A stretch of 64,000 nt of DNA from Mesobacillus foraminis (GCF_004340465.1 NZ_SLVV01000008.1:89099-153098), one strand, 5' to 3'. Counted from the first letter of the stretch, positions 1 to 8,319 are shown. Notes: a model not told the origin generated them from the letters alone. A program made the numbers and translations.

Positions 1-1
1 C

Positions 2-484
2 TCTAAAATGGCGAGCGGCAGTGTGGAACTGGTGAGGGAGAGAATCGATCTTGTGCAGCTCCTGCAGCAGGCACTTGCTGAACACAGCGAAAAAATGGAT
101 CAGAATTCCCTGCAATTCAGAGTATCTGCACCCGAGGAACCGGTTTATTCCATGGTGGATGGGCAGAAGCTGTGGCGGGTGTTTGATAATTTAATCGGAA
201 ATATTCTAAAATATTCCCTGGAAAATACTCGTGTCTATATCTCCCTGAAACCCAACGGTAATAACGCCGTGATTACCTTCAAGAATGTGACGAAATACGA
301 GCTGAGTGAAAGTGTAGATGAGCTGTTTGAACGGTTTAAGCGGGGAGATCAGTCAAGGAATACAGAAGGCTCAGGGCTGGGGCTCGCGATTGCCAAATCC
401 ATTGTTGATCTGCATGACGGCGAGCTCGACATTGAGGTAGATGGAGACTTGTTCAAGGTGATAGTAACGTTAGAGACAGTGTAG
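2..484 (+). CDS. Sensor histidine kinase, C-terminal fragment (cut by window start)
   Basis: The frame is open to the first bases of the window, so this is the 3' end of a larger gene rather than a protein starting at the ATG at 8. The visible part is the end of the dimerisation region (S-K-M-A-S-G) followed by an HATPase_c domain. The N box is seen as FDNLIGNILKYS, the F box as LFERFKRGD and the G2 box as GSGLGLAIAKS. The usual DxGxG of the G1 box is absent and replaced by a K-N-V-T-K stretch, as in VanS-like kinases. The product should be a membrane-bound sensor kinase working with a response regulator upstream of the window. The stimulus cannot be told from this fragment. Confidence 0.85.
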   Translation, partial: SKMASGSVELVRERIDLVQLLQQALAEHSEKMDQNSLQFRVSAPEEPVYSMVDGQKLWRVFDNLIGNILKYSLENTRVYISLKPNGNNAVITFKNVTKYELSESVDELFERFKRGDQSRNTEGSGLGLAIAKSIVDLHDGELDIEVDGDLFKVIVTLETV

Positions 485-546
485 TGATGAAGGTCTATTT
501 TCCTCTAATGATCCCTGTTTGTCACAACCTGGACACTGGTTTTTCA

Positions 547-635
547 ATAAATAAAAATAATCGATGCATAAATTACGATTATTGATCGATAAATCAAAGG
601 AATGTATGTATAACCTCAGGGAATCGATGCATAAA
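547..635. repeat. Degenerate 21-bp periodic repeat (ATAAA family), five units
   Basis: The pentamer ATAAA (ATAAC in one unit) recurs at 547, 568, 589, 610 and 631, a strict 21-base period. AATCGATGCATAAA is identical at 559 and 622, three periods apart. The layout matches the better conserved 21-bp arrays at 36988 and 45474. Every unit carries a stop codon, so the stretch is non-coding. It lies between the kinase gene and the pepT terminator. Confidence 0.6.
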
Positions 636-661
636 CACCAAAATGGCTGGTCAGGGAAGTC

Positions 662-711
662 AAAAAGGCTGGTTCAAAAGGGAGTATATCCTCTCTTGAA
701 CCAGCCTTTCG
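662..711 (-). terminator. Rho-independent terminator of pepT
   Basis: A perfect 14-bp inverted repeat has arms at 664-677 and 696-709 (AAAGGCTGGTTCAA and its complement). Read on the minus strand it follows the pepT stop by about a dozen bases and is followed by a short T tract. Confidence 0.85.
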
Positions 712-722
712 CTATTTTTCAC

Positions 723-1961
723 TTATTGTTCCGCCTTTTCCTCATAAAGCCTCGCAATTTCAATGATGACCTGTACGGCCTTTTCCATATTATCGACCGA
801 GATATATTCATATCGGCCATGGTAGTTCTCGCCGCCGGTAAACACATTCGGCGTCGGGAGTCCCATATAGCTTAGCTGCGAACCGTCTGTGCCGCCTCGT
901 ATGGGCTTAATGACGGGCTTGATGCCAAGGTTCTCCATCGCCTGGTGGGCGAGGTCGACGATATGCTTCACTGGTTCAATTTTGTCGCGCATATTGTAAT
1001 ATTGGTCATTCATTTCCAGGATGATTTTATCACTGCCGTAGGTTTTTTGAAGATCATCGACGATTGCCGTGATATTTGCCTTTCGATCCTCGAATTTTTC
1101 ACGGTCAAAGTCGCGGATAATATAATGCAGCCTGGTTTCCTCCACATCACCATTAAACGAGATTAAGTGGTAGAATCCTTCATATCCCTCTGTATATTCC
1201 GGGGCTTCCTCAGCAGGCAGCAGGCTGTTGAACTCCATTGCCAGTTTTGCAGAGTTCACCATTTTCCCTTTGGCTGTTCCAGGGTGGACGTTCTTCCCTT
1301 TGAATGTAATCTTTGCTGCGGCCGCATTGAAGCTTTCATACTCAAGCTCCCCAAGCGGACCGCCATCCATTGTATAGGCGTAGGCAGCATCAAAGGCCTT
1401 CACATCAAACCGGTGCGGCCCTCTGCCGATCTCTTCATCTGGTGTAAAAGCGACTCTGATTCTTCCGTGCTTGATTTCCGGATGCCTGATAAGGAAGTCC
1501 ATTGCCGTCATGATCTCAGCGATGCCTGCCTTATTGTCAGCTCCCAGCAGGGTTATGCCGTCGGTTGTAATCAAGGTATGGCCTTTATACTGCGGGAGCT
1601 CAGGGAATTCTTTAGGGGACAAAATAATTTGCTGCTGTTCATTTAGGACAATGTCATGGCCATCGTAATTTTCAACAATCTGTGGCTTGACGCCTTTGCC
1701 GGTAAAATCAGTCGCCGTATCGACATGGGCTAAAAATCCGATTGTCGGCACAGTTTTTGTTGTGTTTGAAGGAAGGGTTGCCATTACATAGCCATATTGG
1801 TCCATTGTGACGTCTTCCATCCCGATGGCCTTCAATTCATCTACGAGCTGGCCGGCGAGTGTCAGCTGGCCCGGGGTGGACGGGCAGGTTTCACTGCTCT
1901 CATCGGATTGTGTGTCTACTTTTACATAGGAAGTGAATCTTTCAATGATTTCGGATTTCAT
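723..1961 (-). CDS. pepT: Peptidase T (tripeptide aminopeptidase)
   Basis: This cytoplasmic zinc metallopeptidase of family M20B removes the N-terminal residue of tripeptides in peptide utilisation. Its 412 residues are the usual family length. Visible M20 motifs are HVDTATDF (first metal ligand region), [15 protein letters not shown] (bridging aspartate), PDEEIGRG (catalytic glutamate pair) and HPGTAKGKM in the dimerisation domain, with a distal histidine in GGENYHG. The start is supported by a GGGAG ribosome binding site. The gene stands alone, convergent with the kinase fragment, and has its own terminator. The assignment is secure from the motifs. Confidence 0.96.
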   Translation of the reverse strand: MKSEIIERFTSYVKVDTQSDESSETCPSTPGQLTLAGQLVDELKAIGMEDVTMDQYGYVMATLPSNTTKTVPTIGFLAHVDTATDFTGKGVKPQIVENYDGHDIVLNEQQQIILSPKEFPELPQYKGHTLITTDGITLLGADNKAGIAEIMTAMDFLIRHPEIKHGRIRVAFTPDEEIGRGPHRFDVKAFDAAYAYTMDGGPLGELEYESFNAAAAKITFKGKNVHPGTAKGKMVNSAKLAMEFNSLLPAEEAPEYTEGYEGFYHLISFNGDVEETRLHYIIRDFDREKFEDRKANITAIVDDLQKTYGSDKIILEMNDQYYNMRDKIEPVKHIVDLAHQAMENLGIKPVIKPIRGGTDGSQLSYMGLPTPNVFTGGENYHGRYEYISVDNMEKAVQVIIEIARLYEEKAEQ

Positions 1962-2117
1962 TTAACCAACTCCCAAAGTTTATGATAAAAATAGTGTATC
2001 ACAAGGTCATGTTTTCATTATCATCCAAGCTTTTTCGACAAATTTTGAAATATAACTGGTGCGCTATGCAGACACTATCGTATAATGGGTAGTAAAAATT
2101 GAAAAAAGAGGGTAAAA

Positions 2118-3017
2118 ATGAAACAGGAAATTTCAGAAATATTGAATGCTTTTAAAGAAAATCAAAAAAACCGCGGACGGCTGTTAATCAATTGTCCCGA
2201 TCAGCCAGGTATCATAGCGGCTGTATCGAAGTTTTTATTTGACCATGGAGCGAACATCATGGAATCGAGCCAGTACTCGACAAATCCTGAGGGCGGAAGC
2301 TTTTTTATCCGAATTGAATTTGAGTGTTCTGAACTGCAGGAAAAGAAAGAAGAATTGACGAGCGAATTTCAGGAAATTGCCGAAAAGTTCAGCATGGACT
2401 GGAAGCTTTCACTTGTATCCGAATTAAAAAAGACCGCGATCTTCGTTTCAAAGGAACTTCACTGCATGAGGGAATTGCTGCTGGAATGGCAGGGCGGCGA
2501 CTTAATGACGGATATATCCCTGGTCATCTCCAACCATGAAGATGCAAGAGAAATTGTTGAAAGACTCGGCATCCCGTTCCATTACATACCTGCAACCAAG
2601 GAAAACCGTGCCGAGGCAGAAGCGAAGCAGCTAAGCCTCCTGAAGGAACATGAAATTGACGTGATCATTCTGGCCCGCTACATGCAGATTCTGACACCGG
2701 ACTTTGTTGCGGCCCATCCGTATAAAATCATCAACATCCACCATTCCTTCCTGCCAGCCTTCGTGGGTGCGAGGCCTTATGACCGGGCGTACCAGCGCGG
2801 AGTAAAACTGATCGGGGCAACCTCCCACTATGTGACGGATGATCTTGATGAAGGGCCGATCATTGAGCAGGATATCATGCGTGTGGACCATCGAGATCAG
2901 GTAGAGGATCTAAAGAAGATTGGCCGGTCCATTGAGCGAAGTGTCCTGGCGCGTGCGGTCAAATGGCATCTTGAAGACCGTGTCATTGTCCACGGAAATA
3001 AAACGATCTTATTTTAA
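2118..3017 (+). CDS. purU: Formyltetrahydrofolate deformylase
   Basis: PurU hydrolyses 10-formyltetrahydrofolate to tetrahydrofolate and formate, balancing the one-carbon pool and supplying formate. The N-terminal 90 or so residues form an ACT domain (LLINCPDQPGIIAAVSKFL). The rest is a formyltransferase fold with the catalytic signature INIHHSFLPAF and the following G-A-R-P-Y-D-R-A-Y. Length 299 fits the family. The ATG is preceded by AAAAAAGAGGG. A TATAAT-like hexamer sits at 2081-2086, but no good -35 is visible. It is a single-gene unit closed by its own terminator. Confidence 0.96.
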   Translation: MKQEISEILNAFKENQKNRGRLLINCPDQPGIIAAVSKFLFDHGANIMESSQYSTNPEGGSFFIRIEFECSELQEKKEELTSEFQEIAEKFSMDWKLSLVSELKKTAIFVSKELHCMRELLLEWQGGDLMTDISLVISNHEDAREIVERLGIPFHYIPATKENRAEAEAKQLSLLKEHEIDVIILARYMQILTPDFVAAHPYKIINIHHSFLPAFVGARPYDRAYQRGVKLIGATSHYVTDDLDEGPIIEQDIMRVDHRDQVEDLKKIGRSIERSVLARAVKWHLEDRVIVHGNKTILF

Positions 3018-3030
3018 TCCACTTAGAAAA

Positions 3031-3064
3031 GACCATCCTCCCGCTGGAGTGATGGTTTTTTTTA
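3031..3064 (+). terminator. Rho-independent terminator of purU
   Basis: The hairpin is formed by ACCATCCTCC and GGAGTGATGGT (one bulge) with a short loop, followed by a run of eight T, just after the purU stop. Confidence 0.85.
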
Positions 3065-3125
3065 GGGATTAAAAGCAAGCAGATACGGGAACACGGTAAA
3101 AAAAGGAGGCATTTGTCAAAAAATG

Positions 3126-3154
3126 ATGACAACTGTCAAGACAGTGGTTAAAAT
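3126..3154 (+). promoter_or_regulatory. niaP promoter overlapped by a NiaR (YrxA)-type operator
   Basis: A -35-like ATGACA (3126-3131) and a -10-like TAAAAT (3149-3154) are 17 bases apart. The whole spacer is a tandem/inverted motif of the ACAnnTGTC-nn-GACAnnnGT kind at 3127-3150. This matches the known operator of the niacin-responsive repressor NiaR in Bacillaceae as I remember it. Its place between the promoter hexamers fits repression of the transporter when niacin is plentiful. Regulation is inferred from the motif and the downstream gene. Confidence 0.7.
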
Positions 3155-3231
3155 AATACCTGCAACCATTAATCGTAATAGAAAATAGCGGATCCTGGCA
3201 AAATAGGGATAGCATAAAAGGGGGTTCGGCA

Positions 3232-4437
3232 ATGAAAAAACAGAAAGAGATCTCGGGCCGAAAGCTGCTGGGAATTGCAGGACTGGGCTGGATGTTTGAT
3301 GCCCTGGATGTGGGCTTGCTTTCCTTTATCATCGCGGCGCTGCAGGTGGATTGGGGTTTATCTGTTCAGCAGATGGGATGGATCGGGAGTGTGAACTCAA
3401 TCGGCATGGCTGTCGGTGCCATGTTTTTCGGATTGATGGCCGACCGGATTGGCCGTAAAAATGTCTTTATCATAACATTGCTATTGTTTTCCATTGGGAG
3501 TGGATTGTCGGCTTTTACCACTTCATTGACAGTCTTTTTAATCCTTCGCTTTATCATTGGAGCGGGGCTGGGAGGAGAACTGCCTGTTGCCTCTACACTT
3601 GTATCGGAAAGTGTGCCAGCTGAAAAGCGGGGCCGCGTTGTTGTCCTGCTGGAAAGCTATTGGGCCGCAGGCTGGCTGATTGCTGCACTAATCGCCTATT
3701 TTATCATTCCTGACTATGGCTGGCAGACAGCGCTGATTCTAAGTGCTATCCCTGCTTTCTATGCGATATACCTGCGCCTTAACCTGCCTGATTCTCCCAG
3801 GTTTCTTTCGGTAAAAGAGAAGGACAGGCCAACCATCGGGCAGAGTCTTTCGGCGTTGTGGGCAAAGGAAAACGTGAAGAGGACGGCCATGCTATGGATC
3901 CTCTGGTTTTGCGTCGTTTTCTCCTATTATGGAATGTTTCTCTGGCTTCCGAGCGTGATGGTCATAAAAGGCTTTAGCTTGATTAAGAGCTTTCAGTATG
4001 TGCTTATTATGACACTTGCTCAGCTTCCGGGATATTTTACGGCAGCATGGTTTATTGAACGATTAGGCCGGAAATTTGTCCTTGTTGTTTATCTGATTGG
4101 AACGGCACTCAGTGCTTATTTCTTTGGCAACGCGGAATCACTGGGATTATTGATCACGGCGGGAATTTTCCTTTCCTTCTTTAATCTTGGAGCATGGGGA
4201 GCTCTCTATGCCTATACCCCGGAGCAATATCCAACGAAGATCCGCGGGACTGGTGCGGGAACGGCAGCTGCCGTTGGCCGGGTTGGCGGGATTCTTGGCC
4301 CGCTCCTGGTTCCGTACCTCGTTTCAAGCGGTATATCCATCTCGACGATCTTTGCCATCTTTTGCGGGGCAGTATTGATCGGGGCAGCCGCCGTATTCTT
4401 CCTGGGTGAAGAAACGAAGAAAAAAGAATTGGCTTAA
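3232..4437 (+). CDS. niaP: MFS niacin (nicotinate) transporter NiaP
   Basis: This 401-residue, 12-helix major facilitator protein takes up nicotinic acid for NAD salvage. The N-terminal half carries the MFS signatures D-R-I-G-R-K after helix 2 and R-F-I-I-G-A-G-L-G-G-E in helix 4. The characteristic GLGWMFDALDVG at residues 14-25 is close to B. subtilis YceI/NiaP along the whole length, as recalled from that family. The start has a GGGGG ribosome binding site 8 bases upstream. A NiaR-type operator overlaps its promoter, which supports the niacin assignment over other aromatic acid symporters. Its terminator is split by the IS element downstream. Confidence 0.88.
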   Translation: MKKQKEISGRKLLGIAGLGWMFDALDVGLLSFIIAALQVDWGLSVQQMGWIGSVNSIGMAVGAMFFGLMADRIGRKNVFIITLLLFSIGSGLSAFTTSLTVFLILRFIIGAGLGGELPVASTLVSESVPAEKRGRVVVLLESYWAAGWLIAALIAYFIIPDYGWQTALILSAIPAFYAIYLRLNLPDSPRFLSVKEKDRPTIGQSLSALWAKENVKRTAMLWILWFCVVFSYYGMFLWLPSVMVIKGFSLIKSFQYVLIMTLAQLPGYFTAAWFIERLGRKFVLVVYLIGTALSAYFFGNAESLGLLITAGIFLSFFNLGAWGALYAYTPEQYPTKIRGTGAGTAAAVGRVGGILGPLLVPYLVSSGISISTIFAIFCGAVLIGAAAVFFLGEETKKKELA

Positions 4438-4440
4438 AAG

Positions 4441-4455
4441 AAAAGGCCGTTTCCA
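4441..4455 (+). terminator. Left arm of the niaP terminator, separated from its right arm by the IS
   Basis: AAAAGGCCGTTTCCA directly follows the niaP stop. It pairs over all 15 positions (two G-T wobbles) with TGGAGACGGTCTTTT at 5925-5939 on the far side of the IS element. The insertion separated the two arms of one hairpin. Confidence 0.7.
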
Positions 4456-4466
4456 TGTAAACTGTA

Positions 4467-4507
4467 CCCTGTGTAGTAGACACATGAAAAAAGTCTACTG
4501 CACAGGG
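4467..4507. other. 15-bp hairpin inside the left end of the IS
   Basis: CCCTGTGTAGTAGAC (4467-4481) pairs with GTCTACTGCACAGGG (4493-4507) with one G-T wobble and an 11-base loop. The hairpin includes the inner part of the left terminal repeat and lies between niaP and the transposase start. In a read-through transcript it could hinder outside transcription or translation of orfA, a protective role known for some IS elements. That role is inferred here. Confidence 0.75.
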
Positions 4508-4551
4508 TCTTTCTATGTACAATAGATAAAAATGGGGCGGGAGAACAATTT

Positions 4552-4968
4552 ATGAGTAAAAAGTTATTTACGGAAAAAGAGATTAAAACACTATCCAAAA
4601 ATCCTTATGTTAAATCTGTGACTTCAAAGGGGATTACCTATACTGATGAATTCAAGAAGCTCTTTATTGCAAAAAACAAAAAGGGAAGGACGCCCAGGGA
4701 AATCTTTGATGAATGTGGGTTTGATGAGGAAATCATCGGAATAAGTCGTATTCAGTCTTCGGGGAAAAGGTGGCGTGAAGCCTATCGAAAGAACGGAGTG
4801 CTTGGACTGCAAGACACAAGATCAGAAAACATAGGCAGGCCAAGAGAAAGAGAGCTTTCCATTGAAGAAAAGTATGCAAGGTTAGAGGCCGAAAATAACC
4901 TGTTGAAAGCTGAGAACGAACTATTAAAAAAGATACGATTTGCCGAAAGGGGGATGAAGAAGAAATAA
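4552..4968 (+). CDS. IS3-family transposase OrfA (DNA-binding part)
   Basis: The 138-residue upstream frame of the element has a helix-turn-helix region (about residues 20-85, with RTPREIFDECGFD and SSGKRWREAYRKNG) for terminal repeat recognition. A C-terminal leucine-zipper-like coiled coil follows (about residues 100-130, YARLEAENNLLKAENELLKK), as in IS3 OrfA proteins that multimerise. The ATG lies behind GGGCGGGAGAA. Translation may stop at 4968 to give OrfA alone, or slip at 4926-4932 into the OrfB frame to give the OrfAB transposase. Confidence 0.93.
   Translation: MSKKLFTEKEIKTLSKNPYVKSVTSKGITYTDEFKKLFIAKNKKGRTPREIFDECGFDEEIIGISRIQSSGKRWREAYRKNGVLGLQDTRSENIGRPRERELSIEEKYARLEAENNLLKAENELLKKIRFAERGMKKK
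4926..4932 (+). other. A6G programmed -1 frameshift site of the transposase
   Basis: The heptamer A-AAA-AAG is phased exactly for -1 slippage from the OrfA frame (codons AAA at 4927 and AAG at 4930). The OrfB frame has no stop from 4914 on, so a slip here joins OrfA directly to OrfB with no gap. This is the known mechanism of IS3 elements. Confidence 0.85.
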
Positions 4969-4970
4969 AG

Positions 4971-5885
4971 TTGTCTGCTGATCAGAAATTCAATCTTATC
5001 CGATCCGTCTTCGAGAAATACAATCTCAAACGTATGATATCCCACCTCTGTAAAGCAGCTGGTGTGTCACGTCAGGGTTACTATAACTACTTTTCAGCGA
5101 AACAAGTTGAGCGAAGGAAGGAGCGGGAGAAAAAAGATGAAGTGCTCCGAGACTTGGTTTTAAAAGCATACAATTTCAAAAGCCGCAAGAAAGGGGCTCG
5201 CCAAATTAAGATGGTATTGGCAGGTCAGTTTTGTGTTGTCTTTAACCTCAAGAGAATCAGAAGAATCATGAGGAAATACGGAATTGAGAGTCCCTTTAGG
5301 AGAGCCAATTCCTACAAGCGCATCATGAAGGCTACCCAGGAACACAAGGTCGTCCCGAACCTGCTTAACAGGGAATTCAAACAAGGAATCCCCTATAAAG
5401 TCCTGCTTACGGATATAACCTACCTATATTTCGGTAAAGGCAAAAGGGCGTATCTATCAACCATTCTTGACGCTTCCACCAATGAAGTGTTAGCTCATCA
5501 GGTTTCTGATCGGATTACCCTTGATATCGCTATAGACACACTTAAGAAGTTAAAGAGAAACAGGAGAATAAAATTAGCTAAAGGAGCCTATATACACTCT
5601 GATCAGGGAGGTCACTATACCAGCCCTGTTTATCAAAAGCTGGTGAAAAAATTCAGGTTGGGACAATCCATGTCCAGGAGGGGGGACTGTTGGGACAACG
5701 CCCCCCAGGAATCATTCTTTGGTCATTTTAAGGACTTGGTTGATATAAAATCATGTGAAACCTTAGAAGAACTTAAACAAGAAGTGAAAGTTGCCATCCA
5801 CTACTACAATCACAACAGATATCAATGGAATATAAAAAAGATGACCCCTGTTGAATACAGAGATCATCTTCTTAAACTAGCCTAG
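4971..5885 (+). CDS. IS3-family transposase OrfB (integrase catalytic core)
   Basis: This frame encodes the rve-type catalytic domain that cuts and joins the IS ends. The triad is complete. Counting from the TTG at 4971, Asp148 lies in LLTDITY, Asp211 in HSDQGGHYTS and Glu247 in DNAPQESFFGH, with the 35-residue D-E spacing of DDE enzymes. An HTH_21-like N-terminal segment precedes the core. No convincing ribosome binding site precedes the TTG. The natural product is most likely the OrfAB fusion made by -1 frameshifting in the last part of orfA, so its true N-terminus is that of OrfA. Confidence 0.93.
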   Translation: MSADQKFNLIRSVFEKYNLKRMISHLCKAAGVSRQGYYNYFSAKQVERRKEREKKDEVLRDLVLKAYNFKSRKKGARQIKMVLAGQFCVVFNLKRIRRIMRKYGIESPFRRANSYKRIMKATQEHKVVPNLLNREFKQGIPYKVLLTDITYLYFGKGKRAYLSTILDASTNEVLAHQVSDRITLDIAIDTLKKLKRNRRIKLAKGAYIHSDQGGHYTSPVYQKLVKKFRLGQSMSRRGDCWDNAPQESFFGHFKDLVDIKSCETLEELKQEVKVAIHYYNHNRYQWNIKKMTPVEYRDHLLKLA

Positions 5886-5924
5886 CTTTTTTAAAATGTC
5901 CTTTACAATGGGTACAGATTAATG

Positions 5925-5940
5925 TGGAGACGGTCTTTTT
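5925..5940 (+). terminator. Right arm and T tract of the niaP terminator, after the IS
   Basis: TGGAGACGGTC followed by five T is the 3' arm that pairs with 4441-4455 across the inserted IS. In its present place it is 24 bases behind the transposase stop region and cannot easily form the original hairpin. Confidence 0.65.
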
Positions 5941-6167
5941 GTGTCTGGGAACCAGGATAAAAGTACTAGGTATGTCTGCCAGTATCTTTTAAAAATCGGG
6001 TCATTTAGGGAGTTATCGGGTATATTCTTTTAAATTATGAGTTACTTATTGTAGAAACTTTGGTTATTATTAACAGTTTATCTAGGAATATCCTCACTGT
6101 TATCAGAATATTATGTATGTTACGATATTCGCACTAAATACTTCGTTTTGGCGAAAGGGGAACATGC

Positions 6168-8306
6168 ATGAAAAAGCTATTATCGATCCTGACTACTGGA
6201 GTACTTGCACTGTCCTTGCTGGCACCCGCGGCAGTACCTGTTCAAAAGGCAGAAGCTGCGACGACAGCAAACTGGGACGTTGAGCGATACGGCGACCGCG
6301 TCGACATTGATGGCTATCTTGATCGGCTTTCGGAGGATGAGGCCTTTTTAAAGAAAGCGGAGAAATCGATTGTGAATCAGGCGAAGGGAATTAACTTTGA
6401 TGAGGAGAGTACCAGTAAATCCTCAGCTGAAGATCGTTCTTTTACATATGATGGCGGCACTAAACTCTTTCTGAACAGAGAATTGGATTTTAAAGAATTT
6501 ACACTTCGAAGTGAAGGAGAAAACGTGGAGATCTGGGTGGCGAATGATCTAAGCTTTCCGGATGACAGGCCTGCACATGTAGTGACTCAGGAGCAGGTGG
6601 ACAAGCTCCGGGACGAATTTGACAGCAATATCTATCCAAAGGCGACGGAGTTCTTCGGTACTCCCGACAAGCATGACGGATCCAAGTCACCGCTGCCAGG
6701 AATGGTAGGCCTGCCGGAAGGCTACTATGAAGGAAGTGACAAGGTGATCATGCTGGTGGATAACATCATTGATGAAGGCTATACGAACCCAAGTTATCCA
6801 TTCTTTGTTGCCGGATTCTTCTGGCAGACACTAGAAAACTATATTGACAGAAACATCATTACGATTGATACAAACAGCTGGGAAACAAGGCTGGAGAGCA
6901 CCTTCTTCGGGACAACCATCCACGAGCTTCAGCATCTGATTCATGCGGATAATGACGGGGATGAGGAAACCTGGATCAATGAAGGAATGTCGACGTTCTC
7001 TGAATACCTGGGCGGATATGGCCATGATGACAGGTCGATTAATTTTTACCTGGATCATCCGGAAAACTCGCTGACCAGCTGGGACGAGCATTCTGGTGCA
7101 GCAACCGGTCCTGAAACCATTGCCGATTACGGACAGGTTTATTTGTTCACCCTCTATATGAATGACAAGTTTGGCCGGGAGTTTATCAGGGATTTGGCCC
7201 TTTCGGAAGAGAATGGGATTAACGGTGTCAATAAGGCTCTTGCAGATGAGGGACTCGATCTTGATTTTACCCAGCTTTACCAAAACTTTATTACCGCCCT
7301 GGCAATCGACAGTGACAAACCGGGAGACGGGATATACAACTTTGACAGCATCGACTTGAGGAATCTGGATGTTACCGTGGATGGAAAGACGTTTAAACGC
7401 GGCAAGACGGTAGATTATGAAAGTGCCAAAACCTATGAAAAAGAAGGAGTCCCAGCCTGGGGCGGAGACTTCAAGGAGCTTGCCTTCAAGGATAAAATCA
7501 GCGGGATTTCCTTTGACGGAGTCGATTTCCTGGCATCGCCGTGGGAGTCGGTGGCTGATCCAAAGGATGCCGCAAACAAAGTCCTTTGGGGAAATAAAGG
7601 CGATGAAGCGGACAATATGCTCATCTTTGAAGCCGATCTAAGTGGAGTAGATGCCGCAACCCTAAAGTTTGATAACTATCTAGATATTGAAGAACAATGG
7701 GACTTTGGGGTAGTCCAGGTCTCAACAGATAATGGGCAGACCTGGAAGAGCCTGGCCAACGAAAATACCCGTTCAGATGTAGTTGAAGATGGGTATCCAA
7801 AAATTAAAGAAAATGTGCCTGGTTTTACTGGCAATATTAAAGAGTGGCAGGAGGAAACCTTTGACTTAAGCGAATATACCGGGAAGAAAGTTCTGATTTC
7901 CTTCAGATATCTGACCGACTGGGGTCATAATGATTCAGGCTGGTTCATCGACAATGTCGAAATCCCGGAAATTGGCTTCAGCCAGGACGGAAGCTCCACC
8001 GATGCGTTCAAATCGCTTGATGAGATCCTTGGGAAGTATGTGGAGTATACGGTGACCTTTATCAATGAAAGGGAAGTGGGCAATAAAAAAGGGGCAAAAA
8101 CCAATTATAAAGTGATAACGGTAGATCCGTTCAATGTCACTGAAAAGGATGCCCTGAATTTAAGGCAGCTTTTCAAGGATGGCAAGAACTATATGATTAC
8201 CTCCTATGCAGCTCCGGCGGACCAGAGAAGTCCAGTAGATTTCTCCTATGAGGTCAAGCTGAAAAAGGATAAAAAGAAAGAGAAAAACAACGGCAAAAAG
8301 AAATAA
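6168..8306 (+). CDS. Secreted InhA-like zinc metalloprotease with MAM-like C-terminal domain
   Basis: The 712-residue protein starts with a clear Sec signal peptide (K-K-L-L, hydrophobic core, cleavage near A-E-A at about residue 30). The protease domain has HELQH at residues 252-256 and a third ligand candidate Glu272 in ETWINEGMS. That is a gluzincin pattern, unlike the HEYGHDLG of classical M6 InhA. The C-terminal half (about 430-610) resembles the jelly-roll MAM-like domain of InhA proteases (WGNKGDEADNMLIFEADL, WFIDNVEI), and the tail is lysine-rich. It is probably an extracellular protein-degrading enzyme. The gene stands alone, with 280 upstream bases in which I found no confident promoter. 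Confidence 0.85.
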   Translation: MKKLLSILTTGVLALSLLAPAAVPVQKAEAATTANWDVERYGDRVDIDGYLDRLSEDEAFLKKAEKSIVNQAKGINFDEESTSKSSAEDRSFTYDGGTKLFLNRELDFKEFTLRSEGENVEIWVANDLSFPDDRPAHVVTQEQVDKLRDEFDSNIYPKATEFFGTPDKHDGSKSPLPGMVGLPEGYYEGSDKVIMLVDNIIDEGYTNPSYPFFVAGFFWQTLENYIDRNIITIDTNSWETRLESTFFGTTIHELQHLIHADNDGDEETWINEGMSTFSEYLGGYGHDDRSINFYLDHPENSLTSWDEHSGAATGPETIADYGQVYLFTLYMNDKFGREFIRDLALSEENGINGVNKALADEGLDLDFTQLYQNFITALAIDSDKPGDGIYNFDSIDLRNLDVTVDGKTFKRGKTVDYESAKTYEKEGVPAWGGDFKELAFKDKISGISFDGVDFLASPWESVADPKDAANKVLWGNKGDEADNMLIFEADLSGVDAATLKFDNYLDIEEQWDFGVVQVSTDNGQTWKSLANENTRSDVVEDGYPKIKENVPGFTGNIKEWQEETFDLSEYTGKKVLISFRYLTDWGHNDSGWFIDNVEIPEIGFSQDGSSTDAFKSLDEILGKYVEYTVTFINEREVGNKKGAKTNYKVITVDPFNVTEKDALNLRQLFKDGKNYMITSYAAPADQRSPVDFSYEVKLKKDKKKEKNNGKKK

Positions 8307-8319
8307 AAAATAACCCTTG

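Larger units (their letters stand above)
4463..5916 (+). mobile_element. IS3-family insertion sequence (IS150-like group), apparently intact
   Basis: The element is about 1454 bp and is bounded by imperfect inverted repeats. The left end reads TGTACCC-TGTGTAGTAGACA; the complement of the right end reads TGTACCC-ATTGTAAAGGACA. It carries two overlapping transposase frames with an A6G frameshift site and a complete DD35E catalytic triad, so it looks active. No clear 3- or 4-base target duplication is seen directly at these ends. A TAA trinucleotide sits a few bases outside both (4458-4460 and 5920-5922) and is the only candidate. Both arms of the niaP terminator flank it. Confidence 0.9.

Noticed and set aside
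4437-5940. Larger composite transposon or island around the IS
   Set aside because: Only one IS copy is present in the window and the flanking genes are ordinary Bacillaceae genes.
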